This document shows, piece by piece, positions 18,552 through 28,324 of a DNA stretch of 64,000 bases; the stretch's first letter is position 1; each line of letters starts with the position of its first letter. The DNA lies in assembly GCA_020342235.1 (NCBI GenBank), contig CP073213.1:2024501-2088500 (forward strand). The letters are read 5' to 3'. The DNA comes from Saccharomycopsis phalli (taxonomy: Eukaryota; Ascomycota; Saccharomycetes; Ascoideales; Saccharomycopsidaceae). Position numbers and translations under genes: made by a program. The notes below the pieces were generated by a model, which saw only the letters and a program-made list of their open reading frames with translations, did no database searches and had not been told where the DNA came from.

Positions 18552-19141
18552 GACGAATTATAATAGTTGTGTATACAAGGGATGTTTAATTGCTACACTG
18601 GAGTCGAGGCCAAGAAAAACAGCCGGATGTGGAGAATAGCCGATTTGCACCGACGCATGTGAGAGTTTTCCCGGATTGAGTGAAATTGGGATGTGGGTTT
18701 GGGGTGATTTTTGGTGGGTGGTTTTCCGAGGCTTTGGTGCAATTTTAGGAGTGTCGATGACGTGATTTCGGGCAATGGGCTTAACATTGTGTCGGTAGTT
18801 TGGCAGGAGATTTGGAGTGAAGAGTGAGTTGAGTGAGTTGAGTGAGTTGAGTGAGTTGAGTAGAGTAAAGTAAAGTAGAGTTTAGTGGAGTAGAGTAGAG
18901 TTTAGTGGAGTAGAGCAAAGTAAAGTTTAGTGAGTTGAATAGTAAATTCAGTAAAGAATTCAATATTTCAATAATATTTCAGTATTTCAGTATTACAGAA
19001 TTTTAGTATTTCTCCATTTCAGCATCCACTTTACATCCAGTGGAGTACTAATACAATCCAGCACTTCCGCAAGCTCAACAGTGCAGCCATACTACAGATC
19101 AAAACTTCATTGGTACATGGAAAGCAAAAGCTATGGTAGTT
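18552..19141. other. MDH promoter and gagtgagtt array
   Basis: 590 bp between the MDH start and the PDI1 stop. The half next to MDH is its probable promoter. At 18820-18945 there is a purine-rich array (four gagttgagt-type units, then gagtagagtaaag / gagtttagtg units); from 18958 to 19020 comes a run of aatatttcag words. Nothing else recognised. Confidence 0.6.
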
Positions 19142-20752
19142 TTACAACTCATCGTGTGCAAGTTCCTCGTCGGCCTTTTCCTCGTCGGCCTTTTCCTCGT
19201 CGGCCTTTTCCTCGTCGGCCTTTTCCTCGCCGTTTTCCTCGCCATCTTCCTCACCGTCTTCCTCGCCGTCTTCAGCAACCTCCTCTTCTTCTGTCTGCGT
19301 CTTCTTCAAGGCAAGACCGTCAACCTTGTGGGTACCGTGCTCCTTGATAAACTCAGCCAAGGACTCCAAGTCTCTCTGCTGCTCAAACGCAACCGGGTTG
19401 GCCTTGTCGCCAGCTGGGTACAAAAGAAGGGTTGGGAATCCCTCAAGCTCGACATTGACGTCGTTCTGGGTGGCTTCGATGTTGGCAATAAGCACCTTGG
19501 AGTCCGCGTCCTTGTCCTTCTTGTAGATGCCAGCCAATTGCTCGTACACTGGCGCCAACTTCTTGCAGTGGCCACACCAGGTGGCATGGTACATCACCAA
19601 GACGTCCTTGTTCTTGTCGTTGATGATCTCGTCGTGGGTGTGTCCAACCAAGGTATACACGTTGTTTGGTTGGGTCTCTGGGATGTCCTCCGACTTGACC
19701 TTGGCGACTGCGGTTCCGGCAGCAAAGTCCTTCACCAACTTCTCAATGTCCTCCAAAGCCAAGTCCTTTGACTGGTCCAAGCCAAACTTCTGGTTCTTTT
19801 CCAAGTCGTGGATGGCAAAGAGCGGGAACGTCTCCTCCTGGTTCAAGTTCTCAGCATGTCTGCCAAACTGCGCGGCGTCCAACCCAACAAAGTTGATCTT
19901 TCCGCGGTGCTCCTTGGCAATCTTCACGATCTTAGGCTCCCACTCGGCCCGCTCCTCTGGAGTGTTGTAGAACAAGTATGCCAATGGGATCTTGGCGCCC
20001 ATGTAGTCCTGGAACGTCATGCCGTTGATCTCACCAAAGAACGGCTTCGACTCGCTGTCAATGAACTTGTCCAAGGCCTCGGCGTCGACCTCCTCGGAGT
20101 ACACTGCTGGCTCGTCGTCAGAGCCTGGTCGGAACACCAAGAAGGTCGGCTTCTTGGCCTCGTACTTGGCAACCAAGTCCTTGTCGGTGGTGCTCAAGAA
20201 GGTGAACTTGTCTCTCTTGCTGTTGGCGAGCGTGTTGTAGATCTCGTCAGAAGCCTCGTCGCCCGCTACCTGCACAATGACCGGCTCCTGCGACTCCTCA
20301 AGCGTCTTGGTAAGCGCAGCGCCGTCGATTCCCGATTGGACCGCTGGCTGCGACTGCTTGATCATGTAAGTGGAGATGGCATCGGCCTTTCTGGCGCCCT
20401 CATATGGCTTGGAGTCGTTGATGCCTCTGAAAACCTTGATGGTAGGATACCCCCGGATGCCATGGGTCTGGCACAACTCAGCATTGGACTCACAGTCGAC
20501 CTGCACCAATGGGATGTTCTTGTCCTTCAAGGTGGCGGCGGCCTCGACGTATTGTGGGCCCAAGGCCTTGCAATGGCCACACCAAGGCGCGTAGAACTCG
20601 GCCAAGACCAATGGGTTCTCGGTCAAGAACTTTTCAAAGTTGTCAGCGCTGAGCTGGACCACGGCCGAGTCCTTTGGGGCGGTGGCTTCGTCGGCGACAA
20701 TTGGCGAGACAAGCGCCAACAAGGTGGCAAGAGTATGCAAAGTAAATCTCAT
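19142..20752 (-). CDS. PDI1: Protein disulfide isomerase Pdi1
   Basis: ER-lumenal oxidoreductase and chaperone that forms and shuffles disulfides in secretory proteins. 536 residues. The signal peptide is MRFTLHTLATLLALVSPIVA, then come thioredoxin domains a, b, b' and a', with active sites CGHC at about residues 58-61 and 393-396. An acidic C-terminal extension with four EEKAD repeats precedes the ER retrieval signal HDEL. A longer open frame (to 20803) begins without an ATG and would bury the signal peptide; the ATG at 20750-20752 is chosen because it starts the signal sequence. A TTACCCGG motif 67 bp upstream is a likely general regulatory factor site. Codon use is strongly biased, as for a highly expressed gene, which also explains a long spurious antisense frame. 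Confidence 0.97.
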   Translation of the reverse strand: MRFTLHTLATLLALVSPIVADEATAPKDSAVVQLSADNFEKFLTENPLVLAEFYAPWCGHCKALGPQYVEAAATLKDKNIPLVQVDCESNAELCQTHGIRGYPTIKVFRGINDSKPYEGARKADAISTYMIKQSQPAVQSGIDGAALTKTLEESQEPVIVQVAGDEASDEIYNTLANSKRDKFTFLSTTDKDLVAKYEAKKPTFLVFRPGSDDEPAVYSEEVDAEALDKFIDSESKPFFGEINGMTFQDYMGAKIPLAYLFYNTPEERAEWEPKIVKIAKEHRGKINFVGLDAAQFGRHAENLNQEETFPLFAIHDLEKNQKFGLDQSKDLALEDIEKLVKDFAAGTAVAKVKSEDIPETQPNNVYTLVGHTHDEIINDKNKDVLVMYHATWCGHCKKLAPVYEQLAGIYKKDKDADSKVLIANIEATQNDVNVELEGFPTLLLYPAGDKANPVAFEQQRDLESLAEFIKEHGTHKVDGLALKKTQTEEEEVAEDGEEDGEEDGEENGEEKADEEKADEEKADEEKADEELAHDEL

Positions 20753-20818
20753 TTTCGTGCTGGAGAGGAGAATATGTCGTCTTTTATGTTGCAAAGTTGA
20801 CACGCAACTACATTGCAG

Positions 20819-20826
20819 TTACCCGG
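20819..20826 (+). promoter_or_regulatory. Reb1-type site TTACCCGG upstream of PDI1
   Basis: TTACCCGG is the core of the Reb1 general regulatory factor site. It lies 67 bp upstream of the PDI1 ATG. The same octamer occurs in two other promoters of the window (FUN12/YME2 and ADK1), all genes expected to be constitutively active. Confidence 0.5.
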
Positions 20827-21225
20827 CATTGCCACCATGCACGCGGCATCTCAGGTCCCAATCTCTGGTAATTCCAGCATGTGTGGTATTAGTCGGTAAT
20901 GTTGGCACCGCCGTATTGGTTATGGAATTAATCACCCCGCGGTGTTTGATGGTTGAGTATGGTACTCTGGCTGGTGCAATGTGCCTGGGCGGTTCCTTGG
21001 CTCCCGGTCTATTAGTAATCTGTATTGGACTACATCATGTGATTTCAATTTAAACAACACCTTGGTTGATGCCAATAGTACTTGGGCCAATGCATACTGT
21101 GTGCTATTTTTATCTGATCCGTGTAGATCGCCACATTATGCATGTTGTACGGGAATACGCCTTGGGTATACGTCGAGTGCCCAGTTGTGTGGAGTGCCAT
21201 AGTTTGATGCCATAGTTTGATGGCA

Positions 21226-21442
21226 AGTCTGTATGACAAGTCTGTATGACAAGTCCGTAAGGCAAGTCTGCATGACACGTCTGTATGACAAGACCGTATG
21301 ACAAGACCGTATGACAAGACCGTATGACAAGACCGTATGACAAGACCGTATGACAAGACCGTATGACAAGACCGTATGACAAGACCGTATGACAAGACCG
21401 TATGACAAGACCGTATGACAAGACCGTATGACAAGACCGTAT
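21226..21442 (+). repeat. 13-bp tandem array (GTATGACAAGACC)
   Basis: About sixteen units; the right-hand dozen, from about 21284, are exact copies of GTATGACAAGACC, while the left-hand ones vary (gtatgacaagtct, gtaaggcaagtct, gcatgacacgtct). Because 13 is not a multiple of 3 and the unit yields no stop on the minus strand, all three minus frames stay open and give repetitive pseudo-proteins. Sharp homogeneity on one side suggests recent expansion. Confidence 0.95.
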
Positions 21443-21734
21443 AATGTCCAGTACACCATGTATAGTTTAATGTGGAGTACCATATTTTAATGTGGAGTAC
21501 CATATTTTAATGTGGAGTTCACTATATAATTTAGTTCGGCAAGTATACCATAAAACTCATGTATGTCGAGTACGCTATAAAATACATGCATGTCGAGTAT
21601 ACTGTAAAATTCATGTCGAGTACACCATCCAGTCTAATGTCAAGTTGATAATTTACTTTGAAAAGTACGCCATATAATTTAATGTCAAGTACAGTATAGT
21701 TCATGTCAAGTAAAATATAGTACATGTCAAGCAC

Positions 21735-21735
<1 letters not shown>

Positions 21736-21767
<32 letters not shown>

Positions 21768-21965
21768 TTTATCAAGGCTATAGCTATACTAGGCTCCCAG
21801 AGGAGATCTATATTTCTCCGTCTACGACTCATAACGGCTATGTAGTCGTCAAAAGAAAACTCTGCAACAGAGAAAATACCTTCGACTAGAGCTTGCAAAT
21901 ATGTAAATTAATGGGCATTGTAGGACAATGAGCTTTTGCCTAGATCTTTAGAGGTGACTTGAGCC
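21736..21965 (+). repeat. Short dispersed repeat, copy B
   Basis: Longest copy. It starts with a perfect ATA/TAA microsatellite of about 30 bp and continues with tttatcaaggctatagctata, aggctcccagaggag, the hairpin ccgtctacgactcataacgg and gtcaaaagaaaactctgcaa. It also shares the right end agcttttgcctagatcttta / gaggtga with copy D in reverse orientation. It is bordered on both sides, at a distance on the right, by the tgtcaagtac minisatellite. Confidence 0.8.
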
Positions 21966-22634
21966 ACTCCCTGGGCACTGGCACTTTGGCCCTCCTAACG
22001 TACTGTAAAAGGAAAACTACCGGTCCAGCACAGACGAATAGAATATTACAAGTTTAAACTTTGCTATATCTGAGAAGAGGCGGGCTTCATTAGTAGTGGT
22101 AATTCCTTTGTATATCTGTTCTTGGTCGAAAAGCCAAAAGTGCTAGGCAGGTACAGTCGCGGAAGGTGGATGACTCGAAATCCTCGCATCTGTTGCATGA
22201 TGTGCTAGCCTCTGCATTGAATAAAATCTTTGTTCCGTGTGAAACTAAGCTTTGACTGCTGATTAGTTGGCTGATCTTGCAGTGTTTGCTTAGGTCCAAC
22301 TAGGGCTTCTGAAAGTAGTAATTTTGACTTGTCAGTAGACACTTTACGAGCTGGTAAAATAGTTGAATATATTCGATGACTATTCAAAGAATAGTCTGGC
22401 TATTTATATATAGAGAAGGTAAGACACATTCTTTGGTAAAGGGAATGGGCTTGGCTGGACCATTGCCTTTGACTAGGTGATTGGGTCAACAAGCAAGTAT
22501 ACAGACAAAGACAAGAACAAAGAACAAAGCAAGCAAACTTTCGAGGAGAGGAAATGGGCTTGGCTAGACCATTTCCTGAGAGTCAAATAGACGGTGAGTA
22601 GATTTTCAGGACGACCCTTTTTGCTTATATACAG

Positions 22635-22858
22635 TATAATATGTCAAGTACAGTATTGTATGCCAAGCACAAAATAGTTAATTATGCCGGGTTTACCATA
22701 ATTTAATTTGAAAAGTACAGTATATTATGTCAAGTACGATATATTGTATGTCAAGTACAGCATATTATATCAAGTACAGCATATTATGTCAAGTACAGTA
22801 TATCATGCCAAGTACAGTATATAATGCCAAGTACAGTATATAATGCCAAGTACAGTAC
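22635..22858 (+). repeat. 19-bp minisatellite (tatataatgccaagtacag)
   Basis: Degenerate units of about 19 bp ending in caagtacag. The last five are the most regular and run up to the end of FUN12. Related words (aatgtcaagtacagtatag, tttgaaaagtac) occur at 21650-21735 on the other side of dispersed element copy B, so the two patches look like one array split by later DNA. Confidence 0.8.
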
Positions 22859-22890
22859 ACCTCATCCACGAAAACACCTCAAGCACCACG

Positions 22891-25653
22891 CTACTTAATG
22901 TCAAGCACCGGCTTGAGATTCTTAATCAACAACCAGTCCTCACGAGGAACCCGGTCTCTGAACGCCGGGTCCTTCAACGTGTCGATGCTTCTGCGCGAGA
23001 TCATCGAGTACAACGTATCCTTCTCGTCGACATGTCTGCCCCAGACTGGCTGCTGTCCGCTAGGGTTCTCCAACCGCATGGCGACACCCTGTGCGGTCTG
23101 GCCCTTTTTGACCTGGGTCTGGGAGATGTGGTTGACCTCCAAGCTGGTGACCTTGCCCAAGAGCAACGTCTCCCGTTGCTTGGTCTCCGGGTTGACCTTG
23201 ACGGCGCAGATTGGCGTGCCGATGCGCACAGATCCCTCGACAACGTCGACACCGATGATCATCGGGTTACGCTTGTTGATGATCTGGATGGTGTTCAACA
23301 CGCACGGGAAGATGGCAAAGTCCATAAAGTTCTTGCGCTTCTCCTCCAACAACTTCTCCTGGTACGCGGTGAACGCGTCAAACAAGTGGTAGATGATGTC
23401 GGCGTTGAAGATCGTGATCTTGTTTTCTGTGGCATACTGCTCGGCCTCCTTGTCGACCTTGACGTCGAAACACAACATCACCGCGTACTCTGGTGCCTTG
23501 TCCAACATCGTGGTGGCCTTCATCACGTCACGCTTGTAAACTGGGCCCAACCCAACCGACATCACCGGGATCTTCATGTCCTTCAAGAAGTCCAACAACG
23601 CCTCCAAAGACCCCAATGTCGACGCCTGGACTGTTACTCCGCGTCCGCTCGAGTCCACAGAGTCCAACAACCCGGTCAAGTCGTCCATGACCTCGTCCTT
23701 CAAGTCGTCCTCGTCGTCCTCTGGACCAACAACCAACAACCGCGAGCCGGCAACCGCCTTCTCCAAGTCGTTGGCCGCGATCTTCACACCCAACGCCGCC
23801 TTCACCAGCTTGTGGTGCACGTAGTCGGACTTGATACGCAACTCCCGGAGCGGCTGTGGCGTCAACAACGCACGGATATTCGTGGCTATCGGCCCGTTCA
23901 AGCCGCACAATACCACACGGTCACCCTCGTGTAACACTCCGTTGGACAAGACCACGTCGATCGTGGTACCAAAACCCTCAATGACCTTGACCTCCAAGAT
24001 CGTGGCCTCGATCTCCGAGATGTACATCAACTGCTTGCTCATCCGCTTGGTGGTCAACTCCAAGAGCAACCACAACAAGTCCGGTACACCTTCACCGGTG
24101 ACAGCCGACGTAGGCACAATCGACACAAACTTGGCCAAGTTCTTGTTCTGGAAGTACAACTCGGAGTTGAGCCCTTGTTCCGCCAACTCCACCTTGATCT
24201 TGCCCAACCGGTCCTCAAACTCCCGCTGCACCGACGCAGATTGCTTGCTGAACGAGTCTCGGAACGAGTTGTTCGCAGTCACCTCCCAGTCGTACAACCG
24301 GTCGATCTTGTTCAACGCAACTATAAACGGCGCCTTCCGGTCCCGCAACAACCTTATCGACTCGATCGTCTGCTGCTCCAACCCGTGCATAATGTCAATC
24401 ACCAAGATTGCAATGTTACACAACGATGATCCTCGGGACCGCAAGTTCGTAAATGACTCGTGTCCAGGAGTGTCAATGATCAACAACCCTGGAACTTGGA
24501 ACGTGTTAATGTCTTCGTACGCCTCCATCACCTTGGTCTTTTGCTTGATCGCGCTCATTGGGAAATACGTCGCTCCAATCTGCTGCGTGATTCCTCCAGC
24601 CTCTCCGCCTTGCACATTCGTCTGCCGGATCTTGTCCAACAACTTGGTCTTTCCCGTGTCAACATGGCCCAAAATACAGCAGATTGGCGACCGCAAATCG
24701 CCCTTGCCACTGCTTCGAACTGGCTTGATTTCCTCAATGACTTCTTCCTCTTCCTCTTCTTCTTCTACTTCCTCCTCTTCTTGTTCCTCTTCTTGTTCCT
24801 CCACTTGTTGCTCCACTTCCTCCTCATCGTCAAGTGCCATATTCTCCCAATCATCAACCAACGAATCATCGTCTTCTTCTGCCGCAGCTTCTTCCTCCGC
24901 CTTTTTCTTCGCTGCTGCTTCCTCTTCCGCCTTTTTCTTCGCAGCTTCCGCCTCCGCCTCCTGCTTCTTGGCCTTCTCGCTCTTGGCCCCCTTCTTCTGG
25001 TACACCTTCTTCTTTGGTGCATCATGGGCCTGCAATCCCTCAACAACCACTCCGCTCGCCAACAAGTCTTGCTTCCGCTTCTCCTGGATCTTCTTCGCCT
25101 CCTTTTGCTTCTTGGTCAAGTACTTGCCCTCCGCCTTCAATCGCTCGATCTTCGCCTTCTCCTTCTCCTTCTTGAGCCGCTTCTGCTCCTCAATGCGCTT
25201 CTCCTCCGCCAATATTCTCTCCTCCTCCTCCCGCATCAATCGCTCCTCCTCCTCCTTGAGAAGCTTCTCCTCCTCTTCCTGCTGCTTCCGCATCTCCATC
25301 TGCTTCTTCAAAAGCGCAATAGCCGCATTATTGACCTTTTTCCCTTTGCCCTTCTTGCCCGAAGCCGCTGACGGCGCCGCCGTCGCCTCGGAACTGGCTT
25401 TTACAGAATTCTCCTTGGCCTCCGCTGCCGCAGCAGCATTCTTCTGGTTCTGCTCAGCCTGCTGCTTCTTCTGCTCTTGTTGCTTGGCCTTCTTCTTGTT
25501 GGCCAACTCTTTCTTTCTTTGCTTCTCCTTCTCCTTCTTTTCCTTCTCCTTCTCCTTCTTCGACTTTATAACAACCTTCTTCTCCTCTTGCTTTGCCTTC
25601 GACTGCTTAAGCGCAGCCATAAAATCGCCCGGTGCTTCTGGTTCTTCACTCAT
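22891..25653 (-). CDS. FUN12: Translation initiation factor eIF5B
   Basis: Ribosome-dependent GTPase (IF2/eIF5B) that promotes 60S joining after start-codon selection. 920 residues. The N-terminal third is a Lys/Glu-rich, coiled-coil, disordered region containing GDFMAALKQ and long [10 protein letters not shown]-type runs. The G domain begins near residue 325 with GHVDTGKT (G1), [13 protein letters not shown] (switch 1), DTPGHESF (G3) and NKID (G4). Domains II-IV end with [17 protein letters not shown]. The open frame extends to 25692 only via a GTG; the ATG at 25651-25653 is the start. It gives a shorter N-terminus than S. cerevisiae, which I believe has extra residues before the GDFM motif. 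Divergent from YME2 with 121 bp between starts and a shared TTACCCGG site. Confidence 0.97.
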   Translation of the reverse strand: MSEEPEAPGDFMAALKQSKAKQEEKKVVIKSKKEKEKEKKEKEKQRKKELANKKKAKQQEQKKQQAEQNQKNAAAAAEAKENSVKASSEATAAPSAASGKKGKGKKVNNAAIALLKKQMEMRKQQEEEEKLLKEEEERLMREEEERILAEEKRIEEQKRLKKEKEKAKIERLKAEGKYLTKKQKEAKKIQEKRKQDLLASGVVVEGLQAHDAPKKKVYQKKGAKSEKAKKQEAEAEAAKKKAEEEAAAKKKAEEEAAAEEDDDSLVDDWENMALDDEEEVEQQVEEQEEEQEEEEVEEEEEEEEVIEEIKPVRSSGKGDLRSPICCILGHVDTGKTKLLDKIRQTNVQGGEAGGITQQIGATYFPMSAIKQKTKVMEAYEDINTFQVPGLLIIDTPGHESFTNLRSRGSSLCNIAILVIDIMHGLEQQTIESIRLLRDRKAPFIVALNKIDRLYDWEVTANNSFRDSFSKQSASVQREFEDRLGKIKVELAEQGLNSELYFQNKNLAKFVSIVPTSAVTGEGVPDLLWLLLELTTKRMSKQLMYISEIEATILEVKVIEGFGTTIDVVLSNGVLHEGDRVVLCGLNGPIATNIRALLTPQPLRELRIKSDYVHHKLVKAALGVKIAANDLEKAVAGSRLLVVGPEDDEDDLKDEVMDDLTGLLDSVDSSGRGVTVQASTLGSLEALLDFLKDMKIPVMSVGLGPVYKRDVMKATTMLDKAPEYAVMLCFDVKVDKEAEQYATENKITIFNADIIYHLFDAFTAYQEKLLEEKRKNFMDFAIFPCVLNTIQIINKRNPMIIGVDVVEGSVRIGTPICAVKVNPETKQRETLLLGKVTSLEVNHISQTQVKKGQTAQGVAMRLENPSGQQPVWGRHVDEKDTLYSMISRRSIDTLKDPAFRDRVPREDWLLIKNLKPVLDIK

Positions 25654-25715
25654 AATGTCAAGACCTGTTTGAAAATTAATCAAGTGGTCCACTTTTTTTT
25701 TTTCACAAGACGTAG

Positions 25716-25723
25716 TTACCCGG
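25716..25723 (+). promoter_or_regulatory. Reb1-type site in the FUN12-YME2 divergent promoter
   Basis: TTACCCGG located between the two divergent start codons (63 bp from the FUN12 ATG, 52 bp from the YME2 ATG), next to a T12 tract. The combination of a dA:dT run and a Reb1 core is a typical nucleosome-free divergent promoter arrangement. Confidence 0.5.
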
Positions 25724-25774
25724 TCAACACACGGGAGGTCCCTCTAATCAGCAACGTTCAACTTTCAACTTGAC

Positions 25775-28273
25775 ATGTTTCTACTGCATTCCGCGAAAAT
25801 CAAACAGTCCGTGGGATTTTGGAGACCTTGCACCAGCAAATTTTCGTCTTGTGTGCCTAGACGTGCCTCCGAGGAGGTCACGTTACAGGATAAGGAGATT
25901 GGTGAGGTGGACTCCACTGAAAGCACCGGGGTCATTGAGAAGACCAACCGGGAAACGTTGTTGTTTTTCTCCAATATTCTGCCGCTCAAGATCCCCAGTC
26001 ACGGATACGTGATTCCTTATTTGCAGGATCTCATTCCAAAACGAACTGAGGCAAGTCTAAAGAAAGAGATCCTCGAGTTGGCTTCCCCAAAGAGCAACCC
26101 GGTGCCAGGATTGTCACTCAATTCCGTAATCAGCAAGGATGGGGGCGTGTTTGCAAAATTTCAGTTGCCTTTTGACTCGTCTGTTTCTGAAACCAATCTC
26201 AAGATCCACGAAAATACCACCAAGGCCCCTCGTAAATTCTTTGGGATTCTTCCAGCACCACGGAGTTTCCCCGTCAGAGGAACTCCTTGGGTCGAAGATT
26301 TGAAGCGATTTCCTAGCACATTGGTTAAGATCACGTTTGAAGGTGAAGAATTGGACGAAGAGAGCTTGTATCAGGTAACTAGACGGTATGGAACTATCAT
26401 CGATATTATTCCTCAGCCTACGGACTCCAAGGAATTGCCCCGGTACTCCATTGTAAAGTACAGAAAGTTGACGTCTGCTGTTTGTGCTAAAAACTGTATT
26501 AACCAGTTAAAAGTCGAAAATACCACGTTGCACGCCACATACAAGCAGATCATTAGAGAGAATGTCATGAAGGACTTTATTGTCAACCATACGAGAATTT
26601 CCGTGCCGCTCATATTGGCCGTGCTTGTTGCTCTTGCTACTATTATTTTTGAGCCGATTCGAGAGTTCTTTATCCAGGACAAGATTTCCAAACGATTCAG
26701 CTTCAACTACAAGGACAACAGACTTGTCCGGTGGTTGTTTAGCTCTTTATCCAGATTCAGAAGATTCTTGGGCTCGGACCGTCACGGATCAATTTCCTTG
26801 GGCCATGTTTGGTCTGAACGAATGGATAAAATCAAGGAACTTCAATTGTGGTTGACGGAAAATGTAAATACCTTTATCATCGTGAGAGGCCCAAAAGGAA
26901 TCGGCAAGCATGAGGTTGTCATGGACCACGCTTTGAAAAACCGAGAAAATGTCTTGTATCTTGACTGTGAATCGTTGACAAAGGCCAGAAATGACTCGGA
27001 CTTTCTCAAGGCATCGGCGCATCAGATTGGCTACTTTCCAATATTCCCATGGTTGAACTCGTTCAGCACGTTTATCGACTTGGGAGTACAAGGTCTCACT
27101 GGACAAAAGTCTGGATTTTCCGAAACCATTGACACGCAATTCAAGACCATGTTGTCGATGGCCAGTGTTGCCATTCGAAGATTGGCACTCAGATATTACA
27201 GCACATATGTTGCCAAGAGTGAGACTGACACTGAAGGGTCGAAGCGATTAACCGAGGAAGACTATTTGCAGCAAAATCCAAACGAAAAGCCCGTGATTGT
27301 CATTGATAAGTTCTCATACAAGTCTGAGAATTACTCGTTTGTCTACCAGTCTATAGCACAATGGGCGTCGTTTTTGATCTCGATGAACATTGCTCACGTT
27401 ATTTTCTTGGTTGATGACATTGGCGCCATTCCACTGTTGACAGAAGCGTTGCCAGACCAAGTTTTTAAGTACTCGGTATTGGCTGATGCTTCGCTTGAGT
27501 CGTCTGTCGACTACGTGTTTGGCCAGTTGAACAAGGAAGACGAGTTAAAGAAAATCAAGGACGGAGAGAAGGCCGAGGAGTCGACGTACCACAGAAGATA
27601 CTCAAAAGAGAGCATTGGAGAGGCCCTTGAGCCTATTGGAGGACGTATGTTGGATCTTCAAGCCTTTGTTCGACGGGTCCAGTCGGGCGAGTCGCCTTAC
27701 GTTGCACAAAGGGAAATGATCAAGCAGGCTGCCGAGCAGATTATTCAAATGAACCTCGTCAAGAGTAACGGCGAAGATAAACTTGCGTCTGCGCGATCGT
27801 GGGAAATTATGAAGTTGCTTTCGAGAGACGAGTCAGTTCCTTATACCAAGATATACACATCTCCATTGTTCAAGTCCGAGCCCACCCAGTACTTGTCTGA
27901 TCTTGAAAAGGCAGGAATGATTTCGATTGTACGTGAACGGGGCGTCATCAAGGAAATCAAGGCGTCGAGACCTTTGTACCGATCTGCGTATGCCAACATT
28001 GTGAACGACCTCAAGTCGTTTTCGGTGTTTGAGACAGGGTATTTGCTACAGTGTATTGCATTTGAGACTAGCCGGATCAAGGGCTGGGAAACAGAGTTGA
28101 CTAGCCTCGGGTATGTTGCCAATGCTGAGGCGATCAAGCCTCGGTTTGAGTGGTTGACCAATAAGATCACTACCAGTACACGTACTATTGAGCAGAACGA
28201 GGCCAGGATCAAGGACTTGGCCAAGGTTTTTGACCCTCCAAAGGATAGCAAAGGCAGGTTTTCGCTCTTTTAA
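25775..28273 (+). CDS. YME2: Mitochondrial inner-membrane protein Yme2 (Rna12)
   Basis: Inner-membrane protein affecting mitochondrial DNA escape and nucleoid organisation. 832 residues. The leader is basic and poor in acids; an RRM-like region facing the matrix includes FPSTLVKITFEGEELDEESL and RRYGTIIDI. One transmembrane segment lies at about residues 272-292 (RISVPLILAVLVALATIIFE) followed by PIREFFIQDKISKRF. The C-terminal AAA-like/NTPase-type domain faces the intermembrane space (GPKGIGKHEVV, VIVIDKF). Length and motifs match Rna12/Yme2 closely. The ATG at 25775 is the first in frame. Followed at 51 bp by the beta-mannosidase on the same strand. Confidence 0.92.
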   Translation: MFLLHSAKIKQSVGFWRPCTSKFSSCVPRRASEEVTLQDKEIGEVDSTESTGVIEKTNRETLLFFSNILPLKIPSHGYVIPYLQDLIPKRTEASLKKEILELASPKSNPVPGLSLNSVISKDGGVFAKFQLPFDSSVSETNLKIHENTTKAPRKFFGILPAPRSFPVRGTPWVEDLKRFPSTLVKITFEGEELDEESLYQVTRRYGTIIDIIPQPTDSKELPRYSIVKYRKLTSAVCAKNCINQLKVENTTLHATYKQIIRENVMKDFIVNHTRISVPLILAVLVALATIIFEPIREFFIQDKISKRFSFNYKDNRLVRWLFSSLSRFRRFLGSDRHGSISLGHVWSERMDKIKELQLWLTENVNTFIIVRGPKGIGKHEVVMDHALKNRENVLYLDCESLTKARNDSDFLKASAHQIGYFPIFPWLNSFSTFIDLGVQGLTGQKSGFSETIDTQFKTMLSMASVAIRRLALRYYSTYVAKSETDTEGSKRLTEEDYLQQNPNEKPVIVIDKFSYKSENYSFVYQSIAQWASFLISMNIAHVIFLVDDIGAIPLLTEALPDQVFKYSVLADASLESSVDYVFGQLNKEDELKKIKDGEKAEESTYHRRYSKESIGEALEPIGGRMLDLQAFVRRVQSGESPYVAQREMIKQAAEQIIQMNLVKSNGEDKLASARSWEIMKLLSRDESVPYTKIYTSPLFKSEPTQYLSDLEKAGMISIVRERGVIKEIKASRPLYRSAYANIVNDLKSFSVFETGYLLQCIAFETSRIKGWETELTSLGYVANAEAIKPRFEWLTNKITTSTRTIEQNEARIKDLAKVFDPPKDSKGRFSLF

Positions 28274-28324
28274 ATATTCCAATCTGTATATACTTGGCTA
28301 ATTTCTGTACATCGCTGTAGGTAC

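Larger units (their letters stand above)
20827..22890. other. 2-kb repeat-rich spacer between PDI1 and FUN12
   Basis: No gene recognised. Contents: PDI1 upstream DNA to about 21050; a 13-bp tandem array at 21226-21442; a patch of tgtcgagtac / tgtcaagtac words at 21540-21735; dispersed element copy B at 21736-21965; about 650 bp of unremarkable AT-rich DNA; and a 19-bp array at 22635-22858 that ends at the FUN12 stop. Within the unremarkable part, a block around atgggcttggct and gaccatt occurs twice (near 22447 and 22554). Confidence 0.65.

Noticed and set aside
19808-20800. 330-codon open frame antisense to PDI1
   Set aside because: Explained by codon bias of a highly expressed gene on the opposite strand.
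21045-21503. Three overlapping minus-strand open frames of 103-152 codons with repeated SYGLVIRSCH motifs
   Set aside because: They are produced by the 13-bp array, which has no stop in any minus frame; no non-repeat conserved part.
21701-21898. Minus-strand 65-codon frame ending in a poly-Ile stretch, with a similar frame in copy D (NLLWEPSI words)
   Set aside because: Part of the dispersed repeat. Between copies A, B and D most base changes fall on first and second codon positions, D lacks bases and C has in-frame stops, so there is no sign of protein-level selection.
22150-22215. Possible minus-strand tRNA (ttcgagtc-like word)
   Set aside because: The T-stem does not close and no acceptor stem, A-box or anticodon arm fits.
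23831-25672. 613-codon open frame antisense to FUN12
   Set aside because: Shadow caused by biased codon use and Lys/Glu-rich coding sequence on the other strand; FUN12 is certain.
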